From assembly GCF_030167915.1 (NCBI RefSeq), contig NZ_JARGNB010000008.1, positions 1 through 64,000 of the forward strand: 64,000 nt of DNA. The letters are read 5' to 3'. Source of the stretch: Aquabacterium humicola (lineage in GTDB: Bacteria > Pseudomonadota > Gammaproteobacteria > Burkholderiales > Burkholderiaceae_C). The translations under genes and the position numbers were made by a program. The notes below the pieces were generated by a model. The model did not search any database and was not told the DNA's origin. It saw nothing but the letters and a program-made list of their open reading frames with translations. Of this stretch, positions 45,675-54,073 are shown piece after piece. Position 1 is the stretch's first letter. Every line of letters begins with the position of its first letter.

Positions 45675-45994
45675 TCTACAAATTCAAGAGCAAGGCGGCC
45701 GGCGACGTCATCATGATGGGGCCGAACGGCGATGCGCTGATGCGCGCGATCGGCCGCGAACCGGTGCCCAAGGGCATCTTCGAGCCGAAGGACATGCCGG
45801 CGGCGATCGCCGCGATCGAGCGCGCCATCGCCGACGACGAGGCCGCGCGCGCCGAGGCCGAAGCGGAGGCCGCCGCGAAGGGCGAATCCCTGACGCCGCG
45901 CGAGGGCGTCACGCCGCGCCAGCGCTGGTGGCCGATGGTCGAGATGATGCGCCGCGCCGGCGCCGCGAACGAGCCGATCGTCTGGGGCGTCTGA
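45671..45994 (+). CDS. DUF1840 family small protein
   Basis: A 107-residue cytoplasmic protein with the DUF1840 pattern: MIYKFKSKAAGDVIMMGPNGDALMRAIGREPVPKGIF, an acidic Ala/Glu helix and a C-terminal RQRWWPMVEMMRRA block. The family is largely betaproteobacterial and uncharacterised. Translationally coupled to the CFA synthase gene by a 4-base overlap, a pairing that hints at a membrane-lipid or stationary-phase role. Confidence 0.85.
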   Translation: MIYKFKSKAAGDVIMMGPNGDALMRAIGREPVPKGIFEPKDMPAAIAAIERAIADDEAARAEAEAEAAAKGESLTPREGVTPRQRWWPMVEMMRRAGAANEPIVWGV

Positions 45995-46034
45995 ACCCCG
46001 GGCCGCGTGAGCGGCCCCCGAGAAGGATGAAGCG

Positions 46035-46670
46035 ATGAAACTGTGGAGTGACAGCTGGCCCAACGGCGAGGCGATTCCGGAGCGCTGTGCCGCCGGCAAG
46101 CCGGGTCCGGGCGGCCCGACCTTCTCGGACAACCTGAATCCGCACCTGGCCTGGAGCGAGCTGCCGGCAGGCACGAAATCGCTGGTGCTGGTGTGCCACG
46201 ACTTCGACGTGCCGAGCAAGGGCGACGACGTCAACAAGACCGACCGCGAGGTGCCGGCCGACCTGCCGCGGGTCGACTTCTACCACTGGCTGCTGGTCGA
46301 CCTGCCGACCTCGGTCAGCGCGATCGCCGAGGGCGAGTTCAGCCGCGGCTTCACCGCGCGCGGCAAGCCCGGGCCGGCGGCGCCGCAGGGCGCGCGCCAG
46401 GGCCTCAACGACTTCACCGGCTGGTTCGCCGGCGATGCGCAGATGGCCGGCGAGTACTTCGGCTACGACGGCCCGTTCCCGCCGTTCAACGACTCGCTGG
46501 TGCACCACTACGTGTTCACGCTGTACGCGGTGGATGTCGACCGCCTCGGCGTCGAGGGCGCGTTCACCGGCGCCGAGGTGCGTGCGGCCCTCGCCGGCCA
46601 CGTGCTCGACACCGCGACGCATTCGGGCACCTACACGCTGAACGCCCGGCTGCGCGGCGGCGGGCATTGA
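46035..46670 (+). CDS. YbhB/YbcL family PEBP-like protein
   Basis: A 211-residue protein of the phosphatidylethanolamine-binding/Raf-kinase-inhibitor-like family: NLNPHLAWSELPAGTKSLVLVCHDFDVP near residue 36, DFYHWLLVDLP near residue 80, the ligand-site YFGYDGPFPPFNDSLVHHYVFTLYAVDV near residue 140. No signal peptide, so cytoplasmic. Bacterial function is poorly understood. AAGGATG precedes the ATG. Its TGA overlaps the TTG start of the phosphatase gene. Confidence 0.88.
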   Translation: MKLWSDSWPNGEAIPERCAAGKPGPGGPTFSDNLNPHLAWSELPAGTKSLVLVCHDFDVPSKGDDVNKTDREVPADLPRVDFYHWLLVDLPTSVSAIAEGEFSRGFTARGKPGPAAPQGARQGLNDFTGWFAGDAQMAGEYFGYDGPFPPFNDSLVHHYVFTLYAVDVDRLGVEGAFTGAEVRAALAGHVLDTATHSGTYTLNARLRGGGH

Positions 46671-47308
46671 GTTCCGCGACGCGCATCGTCGCGATCCGCC
46701 ACGGCGAGACCGCGTGGAACGCCGGATCGCGCCTGCAGGGCCAGCTCGACATCCCGCTGAACGCGCACGGCCGGCGCCAGGTGGCGCTGCTCGCCGACGC
46801 GCTGCGCGACGAGGGCATCGACGTCGTGGTGTCGAGCGATCTCGGCCGCGCGGCCGACACCGCACGCGCCTTCGCCGGCCCGCTGGGTCTGCCGCTGGAG
46901 ATGCACGCCGGTCTGCGCGAACGCGGCTTCGGCCTGCTCGAAGGCCAGACCTATGCCGAGATCGATCAGCGCTGGCCCGAGCTGTCCGCGCGCTGGCGCG
47001 CGCGCGACCCCGATTTCGGTCCGCCCGGCGGCGAACGCCTGGCCGACTTCTTCGAGCGCAGCATCGCCGCCGCGCTGGCGATCGCCGAACGCCATGCGGG
47101 CCGCACGATCGCGCTGGTCACGCACGGCGGCGTGCTGGACTGCCTGTACCGGGCCGCGACGCGCATCGAGCTGAACGCGCCGCGCACCTGGCAGCTCGGC
47201 AACGCGGCGATCAACCGGCTGCTGCACTCGCCGCAGGGCTTCACGCTGGTCGGCTGGAACGACCACCAGCACCTCGCGGTGCTGGTCAGGGACGACGCGG
47301 CGGCTTGA
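46667..47308 (+). CDS. Histidine phosphatase (phosphoglycerate mutase-like) superfamily
   Basis: A 213-residue phosphatase with the catalytic RHGETAWN motif near residue 12 and the second His in LVTHGGVLDC near residue 150. The LRERGFGLLEGQTYAEI block with the catalytic acid is typical of GpmB/CobC-type enzymes. Substrate unknown. The best start is TTG 46667, which overlaps the upstream TGA (TTGA) and puts MSSATRIVAIRHGET at the N-terminus. A twin hairpin repeat follows the stop. Confidence 0.87.
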   Translation: MSSATRIVAIRHGETAWNAGSRLQGQLDIPLNAHGRRQVALLADALRDEGIDVVVSSDLGRAADTARAFAGPLGLPLEMHAGLRERGFGLLEGQTYAEIDQRWPELSARWRARDPDFGPPGGERLADFFERSIAAALAIAERHAGRTIALVTHGGVLDCLYRAATRIELNAPRTWQLGNAAINRLLHSPQGFTLVGWNDHQHLAVLVRDDAAA

Positions 47309-47310
47309 TT

Positions 47311-47463
47311 GGCCCCCTGCGCGCCTGCGGCGCGGTCCCCCCGAGGGGGATCCAGTCCCTTGGGGCGGCCCGGCGGGACTGGGGCCCCCTGCGCGCCTGC
47401 GGCGCGTTCCCCCCGAGGGGGATCAGTCCCTGATCAGTCCCTTGGGGCGACCCGGCGGGACTG
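47311..47463. repeat. Intergenic hairpin repeat, two tandem copies (B1, B2)
   Basis: Copies at 47311-47381 and 47383-47463 share GGCCCCCTGCGCGCCTGCGG, CCCCCCGAGGGGG and the hairpin CAGTCCC - 15-nt loop - GGGACTG (B1 47353-47381, B2 47435-47463). Copy B2 carries an extra perfect duplication of GATCAGTCCCT. They lie between convergent genes (histidine phosphatase and pilY1) and probably end both transcripts. The relationship to copy A at 21.7 kb is described in the findings. Confidence 0.8.
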
Positions 47464-47473
47464 ACGCCGCGCG

Positions 47474-50400
47474 TCAGCGGATGTCGCGCCAGGCGCTGCG
47501 GCGGCGCTGGTAGGTCTTGGCCGCGGCGAACTCGTCGCCCTGGATGTCGCCGTTGTTCTTGCGCACCCAGCGGATCAGCGCGCCTTCCTTCAGCTGCACG
47601 ATCACCGGCGCGGTGGCGTTGGCGACCGACGACAGCACGTCGGTCTTGCCGTTGCCGCTGCGCACGTTGATGCGGTAGCCCGACGCGCCTTGCGCGCAGT
47701 TCGAGCCGCCGGCGGAGTTGGCGTTGACGAACAGCCAGCCGAGCGCGAACTTCGGCTCGACGTTGACCTGCTCGCCCGCCGGCAGGTCGACGACCCAGCC
47801 GCGCTTGGTCGCCCAGTCGACGGTGCCGGAGATGACGGTGCCGCTGCGCGTCAGCGTCTCCAGTGTCGTGCGCGCGTTGGCGGGCGCGGCCGCACCGGTG
47901 TCGCGGAAGGCGTAGATCGACTGCACGTTGCTGTTGCCGAAGTCGGAGATGTCCAGCAGGCGGCCGGTGGCCAGCATGATCACCGGCTTGCCGTCGATCT
48001 CGGTCAGCTGCGGCGTCGTGGTGATCGGCTGCGCATTGGTGCCGGCGCTGTCCTTGAAGGTGGCCAGCAGCGTGGTCGTGCCCAGCTTCAGGTCGAACTT
48101 CCACAGGTTGCCGAGCAGGTCGCCGCCGTACACGTAGCGCGCGGTGCCGGTGTCCTCGCGGTAGGCCGCGATCTGCGCCAGGCCGGCCTCGGCGCCGGTG
48201 GTGCCGGCGCTGGTCACGAACTCCTTGATCACCGCGCCGGTCTCGGCATTGAGCATCCACATGCGGCCCTTGCCGTCGCCGATCGTCGTGCCGTTGTCGT
48301 AGCCGGAGGTCACCAGCGCGACGTAGCCGTCGTCGATGGTCTTGACGATCAGCGGCCGGCCGACGGTGTAGCCGACGTAGGGCTGGTAGGCGGTCTGCGT
48401 CGGCGACGGGAAGGTCCACTTGACCTGCGCCGCGGCTGCGCCTTCGCCCAGGTTCTTCGGGCTGGTGACGTCGAGCGCGTAGTAGCTGCGGCCGGCCGCG
48501 CCCATGCCGCTGACCAGCAGGCGGTTGCCGCCGTCGGTGTAGGTGCCCACCGAGGGCGTGCCGTCCAGCTTGGTCTTGAAGGTGTACTGGCGCTCGACCG
48601 TCTGGCCGATGTTCGGCAGCGTGCCGTACGGCACGAACGCCCACTCCTCGGCACCGGTGCTGGTGTTGATCGCGTGCAGCATGCCTTCGCTGGACGCGAC
48701 GTAGGCGACGCCGGTCTTGTCGACGACCGGCTCGGCGTTGATCACCGCACCCATCAGGCTCACCCGCTTGCGGTAGGTGGTGCCTTCGCCGTCGCGCTTG
48801 CCGCGCAGGTAGTCGACGACGCCGTCGTTGGTGAAGCTGACGCTGTCCGGGTTGACGATGCTGCCGATGTTGGCGCTGGTGAAGCCGATGCCGCCGCCGG
48901 CGCTGCCGTTGGACGTGAAGATCACGCGCGTGGTCCAGTTGCGGGCATTCAGCAACGTCGCGGCGGACCAGGTCGGCGACGCGGCGATCGCGCCGGTCGT
49001 CATGTTGACCGCGCTGGCGGTCAGGTCGCCGGTCCAGCCGGACGGGTTGTAGACCGCCTCATAGGCCTTGCCGTCGCTGGCCAGCAGGTTGAAGGTGCTG
49101 ACCGCCACGGAGCTCTGCGCGCCTTCCTGGCTCTGGATGTCGAACAGCGCCGCCTGGATGCCCTCGACCGCCGAGGTCACATCGGTCGCCAGGTACATCT
49201 GGCCGCGGCCGTTGATCGTCGCGTGCCACAGGTCGTCGATCATCTTCGCGGTGTCGGTCACCGGCGTCGGCCAGCTCGGCGCCGTCGTGAACGGCGTGCT
49301 GTTGGCCGGCCAGATCTCGCCGGTCATGCCGAGCGTGATCGCGTAGGTGTTGACGTGCAGGTTGGGATTCGGATCCGGGTTGGTCACGCTCTGGTTGCCC
49401 AGCGGCACCTTGCCGGCCGGCAGCGCGCTGGCGCCGCTGGCACGCAGCTGGCGCGTGAAGTAGGCGAGTCCCTGGTCGGCCAGCCACGTCGACGGCGTCG
49501 TCGCGTACGGCGCGACGTGCGAGTTGTAGGTGGACGCCGTGTAGCTCGGGATCGTCGGCGCACCGTCGTTGGCGAAGCCGTCGGTGATGATGAAGGCCGC
49601 GTTGCGCTGGCAGGCGTACTGCACGACGTTCGTATTGGTGTCGAACTGGTCGTAGATGTACTTGTAGGTGCCGCGCGTCGGCGTCGAGCCGCCCATGCGC
49701 GCGTCGTAGAAGATGCCGGCGACGCGGCGCGCGTTCGACGCGGCGGTCGTGGCGTCGGCGTCGTACATCGTCGGCACGGCGTTCGGCGTGAAGGCCACCA
49801 CGCCCATGCGCAGGCCGGTGATGTCCTCGAGCACCGCGCCCATCGCGCCGGCCATCAGCAGCTTGCGCTTGCGGTAGTACTGGAACCAGTTGGCGAAGTT
49901 CTGCATCTCCGCCGCGTAGGTGCGGCCGGACGGGAAGGTATTGCCCGACTTGATCTCGTAGCGCTTGAGCGTGGCGCCGTCGAAGTTGGTCGTGCAGTTG
50001 ACGCCGTCGTCAGTGCAGGTCTCCTTCTTCCAGAAGGTCGCCGGGTAGTAGGGAACCGAGCCGAAGCAGGTGCTGCCGCCGGTGTAGACGGCGTCGGCGG
50101 TGCCGCAGGAGAGGTTGGTCGTGCCGGCCGGGATCTTCATCCCGTACGTGAACGCGAAGCGCCACTCGTTGTCGGTCGTCGTGACGTTGGTCGTCAGGTC
50201 GATCGTCGAGGAGCCGATCACCGGATGGGACTTGGCGGCCGTCGGCGTCGCGTTGGCGAAGCTCAGCGCACTGCTGACGTAAGCGGGGCTCCAGGGCTTG
50301 TAGGTCTTGGTGGTGTCGTAGTAGAGCGGGTTGTAGTCGCTCGAGCGCGCGAACGCGAACTGGGCGGTGGGCGGAATGCCGTGGCCGGCATTGCTGCCGT

Positions 50401-50734
50401 TGGCCTGCGTCGAGATCTTGCGGCCGTCGTCGCCGGAAGCCGGCACGCCGTTCGGGAACAGGTAGGCGTAGGGCTTGTTGCTGGTGTTGTGCAGCGCGCT
50501 GCCGTTGTAGGGGCCCGGCGAGCTCGTCTTGCTCCAGTACCAGCCCTGGTAGGTCTTCAGCAGGACCTCGGCATCCATCGAGCCGGAGTTGTCCATCGCG
50601 AAGATGACGTTGGGCTTGGCCAGCACCGAGGCCTTGAGCGGCTGCTCGGCCATGTTCGTGGCATGCGAGGCGACCTGGAACAGCAGGCCGCCCAGCGCAG
50701 CGACGGCGGTGGCGAATTTCAGGGCAGGTTTCAT
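47474..50734 (-). CDS. pilY1: Type IV pilus tip/biogenesis protein PilY1
   Basis: A 1086-residue exported protein with a signal peptide (residues 1-25). The N-terminal region has a von Willebrand A-like fold with MIDAS sequence DNSGS (48-52), many aromatic and Cys residues, and repeated segments. The C-terminal half (about 640-1060) is the PilC/PilY beta-propeller domain, starting SLMGAVINAEPVVDKTGVAYVASSEGMLHAINTSTGAEEWAFVP. PilY1 primes pilus assembly with minor pilins and mediates adhesion and surface sensing. Last gene of the leftward minor-pilin operon, 42 bases after pilX. Confidence 0.93.
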   Translation of the reverse strand: MKPALKFATAVAALGGLLFQVASHATNMAEQPLKASVLAKPNVIFAMDNSGSMDAEVLLKTYQGWYWSKTSSPGPYNGSALHNTSNKPYAYLFPNGVPASGDDGRKISTQANGSNAGHGIPPTAQFAFARSSDYNPLYYDTTKTYKPWSPAYVSSALSFANATPTAAKSHPVIGSSTIDLTTNVTTTDNEWRFAFTYGMKIPAGTTNLSCGTADAVYTGGSTCFGSVPYYPATFWKKETCTDDGVNCTTNFDGATLKRYEIKSGNTFPSGRTYAAEMQNFANWFQYYRKRKLLMAGAMGAVLEDITGLRMGVVAFTPNAVPTMYDADATTAASNARRVAGIFYDARMGGSTPTRGTYKYIYDQFDTNTNVVQYACQRNAAFIITDGFANDGAPTIPSYTASTYNSHVAPYATTPSTWLADQGLAYFTRQLRASGASALPAGKVPLGNQSVTNPDPNPNLHVNTYAITLGMTGEIWPANSTPFTTAPSWPTPVTDTAKMIDDLWHATINGRGQMYLATDVTSAVEGIQAALFDIQSQEGAQSSVAVSTFNLLASDGKAYEAVYNPSGWTGDLTASAVNMTTGAIAASPTWSAATLLNARNWTTRVIFTSNGSAGGGIGFTSANIGSIVNPDSVSFTNDGVVDYLRGKRDGEGTTYRKRVSLMGAVINAEPVVDKTGVAYVASSEGMLHAINTSTGAEEWAFVPYGTLPNIGQTVERQYTFKTKLDGTPSVGTYTDGGNRLLVSGMGAAGRSYYALDVTSPKNLGEGAAAAQVKWTFPSPTQTAYQPYVGYTVGRPLIVKTIDDGYVALVTSGYDNGTTIGDGKGRMWMLNAETGAVIKEFVTSAGTTGAEAGLAQIAAYREDTGTARYVYGGDLLGNLWKFDLKLGTTTLLATFKDSAGTNAQPITTTPQLTEIDGKPVIMLATGRLLDISDFGNSNVQSIYAFRDTGAAAPANARTTLETLTRSGTVISGTVDWATKRGWVVDLPAGEQVNVEPKFALGWLFVNANSAGGSNCAQGASGYRINVRSGNGKTDVLSSVANATAPVIVQLKEGALIRWVRKNNGDIQGDEFAAAKTYQRRRSAWRDIR

Positions 50735-50776
50735 CGTGAGCTCCCTCCAGGAGACGGACCCGGTGCGCGCGAAGCG

Positions 50777-51343
50777 TCAGTTGACGGTGGTCAGCGACTG
50801 GGTCCAGGTCGCCGTGCCGCGCGCGTCGGTCACGCGCACCGTGATGCGGTACTGCTTGGGCCCGATGGCCATGTAGTCCTTCGGGTCGTAGCTCTTGTCC
50901 GGCGGGTCGCCGCTGGCCGCGTCGGGCGGCTGCACCATCACCAGGCACTGCGTCGACGAGTCGGTGACCGTGTTGACGTTGCACATGCGCTCGACCGCGT
51001 AGTTCACGGTGAAGCGGCCGACGCCGCCGGCCACCGTCGCCGCGCCGTCGAAGTTGATCGTCGAGGGCACGCCGTTGGCGGCGGTCGGCTGCATCGTCGC
51101 CCAGTACCAGGTGCCGGCGTTGGCGTCCTTGTTGGCCAGCGCCTCGAGCGCGGCGAAGGCGGTGGCGCGGCCGACCTCGGCGGCGTGCGTCGAGGCCTCG
51201 CGGGTCGCGACGTTGCCGCTGACCAGCGTGCCGGCCTCGGTGATGCGCGCGAACGCCAGCGCGCCCATCAGCATCGCCGCCATCAGCAGCATCACCATCA
51301 GCATCGTCACGCCGCGCTGGGCGCGTAGGGAGTGGAGCTTCAT
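50777..51343 (-). CDS. pilX: Minor pilin PilX
   Basis: A 188-residue minor pilin. The prepilin leader is short and basic with cleavage after Gly in AQRG|VTMLMVMLLMAAMLMGALAF. As usual for PilX it lacks Glu at position 5 of the mature protein (VTMLM). A pair of Cys residues (RMCNVN...TQCLVM) probably forms a disulphide. The ATG shares one base with the pilW stop. It belongs to the priming complex that initiates pilus assembly at the inner membrane. Confidence 0.85.
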   Translation of the reverse strand: MKLHSLRAQRGVTMLMVMLLMAAMLMGALAFARITEAGTLVSGNVATREASTHAAEVGRATAFAALEALANKDANAGTWYWATMQPTAANGVPSTINFDGAATVAGGVGRFTVNYAVERMCNVNTVTDSSTQCLVMVQPPDAASGDPPDKSYDPKDYMAIGPKQYRITVRVTDARGTATWTQSLTTVN

Positions 51344-52476
51344 CACGGCGTCAGGTTGGTGGCGGGCCAGTTGATCGTGCTGGTGCCCTGCACCAGGTTG
51401 CGGACCGGCGCGACGATCACCGCGCTGCGGTAGCGGTAGCACTGCCAGTCGGCGACGTCGGGTTCGATCGTCACCGCGTCGGCGCCTTCGAACAGCTGCG
51501 GCTTGGTCTTGGTCGTCTCGCAGGTGGTGCCGCCGCTGCCCTCGGGCTTCTCGCGCTGCGGGCTGCGCATGACGACGCCGATGCGCAGCGCGCGCACCCG
51601 GGCGATGTTGGCGGTGCTCACGCTGCCCCAGCCGGCGTCGGTGGTGTGCACCCAGTCCTCGACCGCGGCCGGCGTGCCGGCGCCGAGCGTCACGCCGTAC
51701 TGCACGCGCAGGCCGATCACGTTGCGCAGCAGCGTCGCCGTCGTGCCGGTCAGGCGCTGGGTCAGCTGCAGGTTCGTGCCGTTGAGCTGGTAGCGGTTCC
51801 AGTTCAGGCCGCCGAGCAGGATCACCGGCGATCGCTCGGTGAAGGGCGGGCTGCTGGTGAACACGGCCTGGTTGTGCACGCCGGTATTGGCGAAGCTCAT
51901 CGCCTGCCGCACGCCGGCGGCGGGTGCAGTCGACGCGGTCACGGTGCGCACCAGGCAGGGATTGGCGGCGGTGGCATCGGCCACCTTGCGCGCCAGCAGC
52001 ACCGCGGGGGTCTGCCCGACCGTGACCGGCAGCAGCGAGTTAATCGTCGCCGCGCTGCCGTCGGACACGGCGTTGAGCTCGGACCAGGCGCCGGCCGCGA
52101 CGTCGCTGCTGTAGATCACGTCGATGACATCGTTGCTGCCCACGCGCGTGGCCTGCACCGGGGCGAAGGTCGCGCCGTCGGACGCCGGCGTGCCGGCGCC
52201 GCTGCTGAGGTTCAGGCTGGCGCAGCGGTAGCGGCCGTCGACGAAGAAGCCCATGCCGCCGAGCGACACGTCTTCCTTGATCGCCGCCAGTGCCGACGCG
52301 GCGTTGCTCATGCCGCCGCCGACGGCGACGCCCTGGCGCTGCGTGGCGGTGAAGAACTGCGCGCTGCGCGCGGCGATCAGGCTGACCAGCAGGCCGACGA
52401 CCATGCCGACCATCAGCTCGATGATCGACAGGCCGCGCGCGCGGCGCGGGCGCCGGGGAGTGGACTCAGCGCACAT
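51343..52476 (-). CDS. pilW: Minor pilin PilW
   Basis: A 377-residue minor pilin with the class III-like leader and cleavage site RARG|LSIIELMVGMVVGLLVSL, keeping Glu5. The long C-terminal pseudopilin-like domain has several Cys residues (RYRCASLN, NPCLVR, TTCETTK, DWQCYRYR) and the PilW-type ending. ATG 52476 is preferred to the GTG immediately upstream; the gene overlaps pilV by 11 bases. Confidence 0.87.
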   Translation of the reverse strand: MCAESTPRRPRRARGLSIIELMVGMVVGLLVSLIAARSAQFFTATQRQGVAVGGGMSNAASALAAIKEDVSLGGMGFFVDGRYRCASLNLSSGAGTPASDGATFAPVQATRVGSNDVIDVIYSSDVAAGAWSELNAVSDGSAATINSLLPVTVGQTPAVLLARKVADATAANPCLVRTVTASTAPAAGVRQAMSFANTGVHNQAVFTSSPPFTERSPVILLGGLNWNRYQLNGTNLQLTQRLTGTTATLLRNVIGLRVQYGVTLGAGTPAAVEDWVHTTDAGWGSVSTANIARVRALRIGVVMRSPQREKPEGSGGTTCETTKTKPQLFEGADAVTIEPDVADWQCYRYRSAVIVAPVRNLVQGTSTINWPATNLTP

Positions 52477-52897
52477 CACTGATCACCTCGTGCGTGCGGG
52501 CCTCGCCGGCCTGCTTGTAGTACCAGGCCAGCTGCACCGTCAGGCGGCCGGTCGCGGCGTTGTAGGTGCTGGTGACCGAGGTGGCGTGCGGCAGCCGGGC
52601 CAGCGCGCGCACCTTCCAGGCATCGGTCATCGCCCGCGCCGTGGCGTTGCCGCAGGCGCCGGCGGCCGGCAGCGTGTAGCAGTTCGGGTTCGCGTTGTCG
52701 ACGAGCATCGAGTTCAGCAGCTCGTCGGCCAGCTGCGAGGCCGTCAGGCGCTGCGCGGCCTCGGTGGACTGGCCCGCGAGGTTGCCTTCCATGCGCACCA
52801 GCGCGAGCAGGCCGAAGCCCAGCAGCGACAGCGCGACGACGCTGTCGAACAGGCCGAAGCCGCGTTGCGAACGCAGCGGGGGGCGGACGCGCTTCAT
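52466..52897 (-). CDS. pilV: Minor pilin PilV
   Basis: A 143-residue minor pilin with cleavage SQRG|FGLFDSVVALSLLGFGLLAL. Position 5 of the mature protein is Asp rather than the usual Glu, a conservative but uncommon change. The C-terminal domain has a Cys pair (NCYTLPAAGACG). It overlaps fimT and pilW by 4 and 11 bases respectively. Confidence 0.85.
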   Translation of the reverse strand: MKRVRPPLRSQRGFGLFDSVVALSLLGFGLLALVRMEGNLAGQSTEAAQRLTASQLADELLNSMLVDNANPNCYTLPAAGACGNATARAMTDAWKVRALARLPHATSVTSTYNAATGRLTVQLAWYYKQAGEARTHEVISDVR

Positions 52898-53382
52898 GTG
52901 CAGCTCAGCTTGTTGCTGCAGACGCGGATGCCACCGCCGCCGTCGATGCGCAGGCCGGGGCAGCGCATGTCCTGCGAGCAGGTGGTGCCGGTGTGGCCGA
53001 CGTTGATCGCCAGCTCGGTGCCGAAGGGCAGCGGCAGGCCGTTGCTGCCGAAGTCGATCGTGCCCGCATCGGCGCCGAGGCCGTTGGTGAGCGTGTGCGT
53101 GCGCAGCACCGTGCCGTTGGCGGCCAGCGTGACCTGCGCGGCGCCGGAGGTGATGGTCAGCCGGACCGTGGCGTTGCGCTTGAGCGCTTCGCTCTGCGCA
53201 TACAGCGCCTGCGCCTGCAGCGAGTTCGCGCCTTCGCGCATGCGGGTGTTGACGATGAAGTCGCCGAAGTGCGGTCCCGCGACGGTGATGGTCAGCGCCA
53301 GGATCACCAGCGCCACCATGACCTCGATCAGCGTCAGGCCGCGTGCGGGGGAACCGCACCGGGGGGCGGTCAGATGTCGCAT
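52894..53382 (-). CDS. fimT: Minor pseudopilin FimT/GspH family
   Basis: A 162-residue type IV pilin-like protein with the leader ending SPARG|LTLIEVMVALVILAL (Glu5 present) and the GspH/FimT domain (NTRMREGANSLQAQALYAQSEALKRNATVRL). Two Cys pairs lie near the C-terminus (TTCSQDMRC and VCSNKLSC). FimT proteins have been linked to DNA binding during natural transformation in other genera; basic residues near the C-terminus would be needed and are few here. It overlaps pilE by 13 bases. Confidence 0.85.
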   Translation of the reverse strand: MRHLTAPRCGSPARGLTLIEVMVALVILALTITVAGPHFGDFIVNTRMREGANSLQAQALYAQSEALKRNATVRLTITSGAAQVTLAANGTVLRTHTLTNGLGADAGTIDFGSNGLPLPFGTELAINVGHTGTTCSQDMRCPGLRIDGGGGIRVCSNKLSCT

Positions 53383-53798
53383 GAATTGCCCTTCGCGGTC
53401 CAGCAGGTCGCGTTGGCGCCCTTCGGGTGCGCCGTCGTCGCGCGGGCGCCCTGGTGGTTGATCGTGTAGGTGTAGCCGGCCATCGTGCCGGAGCCGGTCA
53501 TCGTTGCCGTGTAGCCCTGGCCGGTGGCATCGGCGAGCGTGCAGGTCGCGGTGAAGTAGGGCGCCGTGCCGAGGATCGCGCTGCAGCCGGTCGCCGCGGT
53601 GCCGTAGCGGCCGCTGTCCTGGTAGGCCAGCTCCATCTTGGCGCCGAAGGTCGACAGCACCTCCAGGGCCGCCGGCACCCGCGAACGCTGGATGTAGGCG
53701 GTGTAGGACGGCAAGGCCAGGCTGGCGACGATCGCGAGGATGGCCACGGTGATCATGATCTCGATCAGCGTGAAGCCGCGTGTTCGTTGGGCGGTCAT
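53370..53798 (-). CDS. pilE: Minor pilin PilE
   Basis: A 142-residue type IV pilin with cleavage RTRG|FTLIEIMITVAILAIVASLALPSYTAYIQRSR, keeping Glu5. The C-terminal disulphide loop residues are C (ATGCSA, ATCTLA, ATCWTA, NSCDI). Its position as first gene of the minor-pilin operon and its short globular domain identify it as PilE of the ComP/PilE minor type rather than the major PilA. It is transcribed leftward from the 53.8-54.07 kb intergenic region. Confidence 0.87.
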   Translation of the reverse strand: MTAQRTRGFTLIEIMITVAILAIVASLALPSYTAYIQRSRVPAALEVLSTFGAKMELAYQDSGRYGTAATGCSAILGTAPYFTATCTLADATGQGYTATMTGSGTMAGYTYTINHQGARATTAHPKGANATCWTAKGNSCDI

Positions 53799-54073
53799 CG
53801 AACGATTCCGGACACTTCACCACCATCGACCCAAGGCGGTTTTGGGGCGGCACGAGCGCCGGCGAGGCGCATGTTCCGCGTTCTGTCCCGTGCCTTCGGC
53901 TGCAGACTTCACGGCCTTGAGGGTGTGCTGGCAAACAGATGTTTCCGGTCCGACGAACGGTCGTGCGATGCATTCGAACGGCGGCCGGGCGACCCATGGC
54001 CCGGCCCGGGCGCTGCCGGACCCGTTCGGGAATGTCCTGCGAACGGTCAGCGGGCGATGGCGAAAATACCGCC
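53799..54073. other. Intergenic region upstream of the pilin operon
   Basis: 275 bases between pilE (leftward) and the sterol-desaturase-like gene (rightward). It is somewhat less GC-rich than its neighbours. No sigma-54-type GG-N10-GC pair, palindrome or small gene convinced me; only the -10 box at 54062 is supported. Confidence 0.5.
54062..54067 (+). promoter_or_regulatory. -10 box directly before the 54074 start
   Basis: GAAAAT, then 6 bases, then the ATG of the sterol-desaturase-like gene. Confidence 0.4.

Noticed and set aside
47690-51328. Long open frame antisense to pilY1 and pilX (about 1200 codons)
   Set aside because: Low-complexity Arg/Val/Ala/Gly composition, no start signals, and it overlaps well-identified genes on the other strand.
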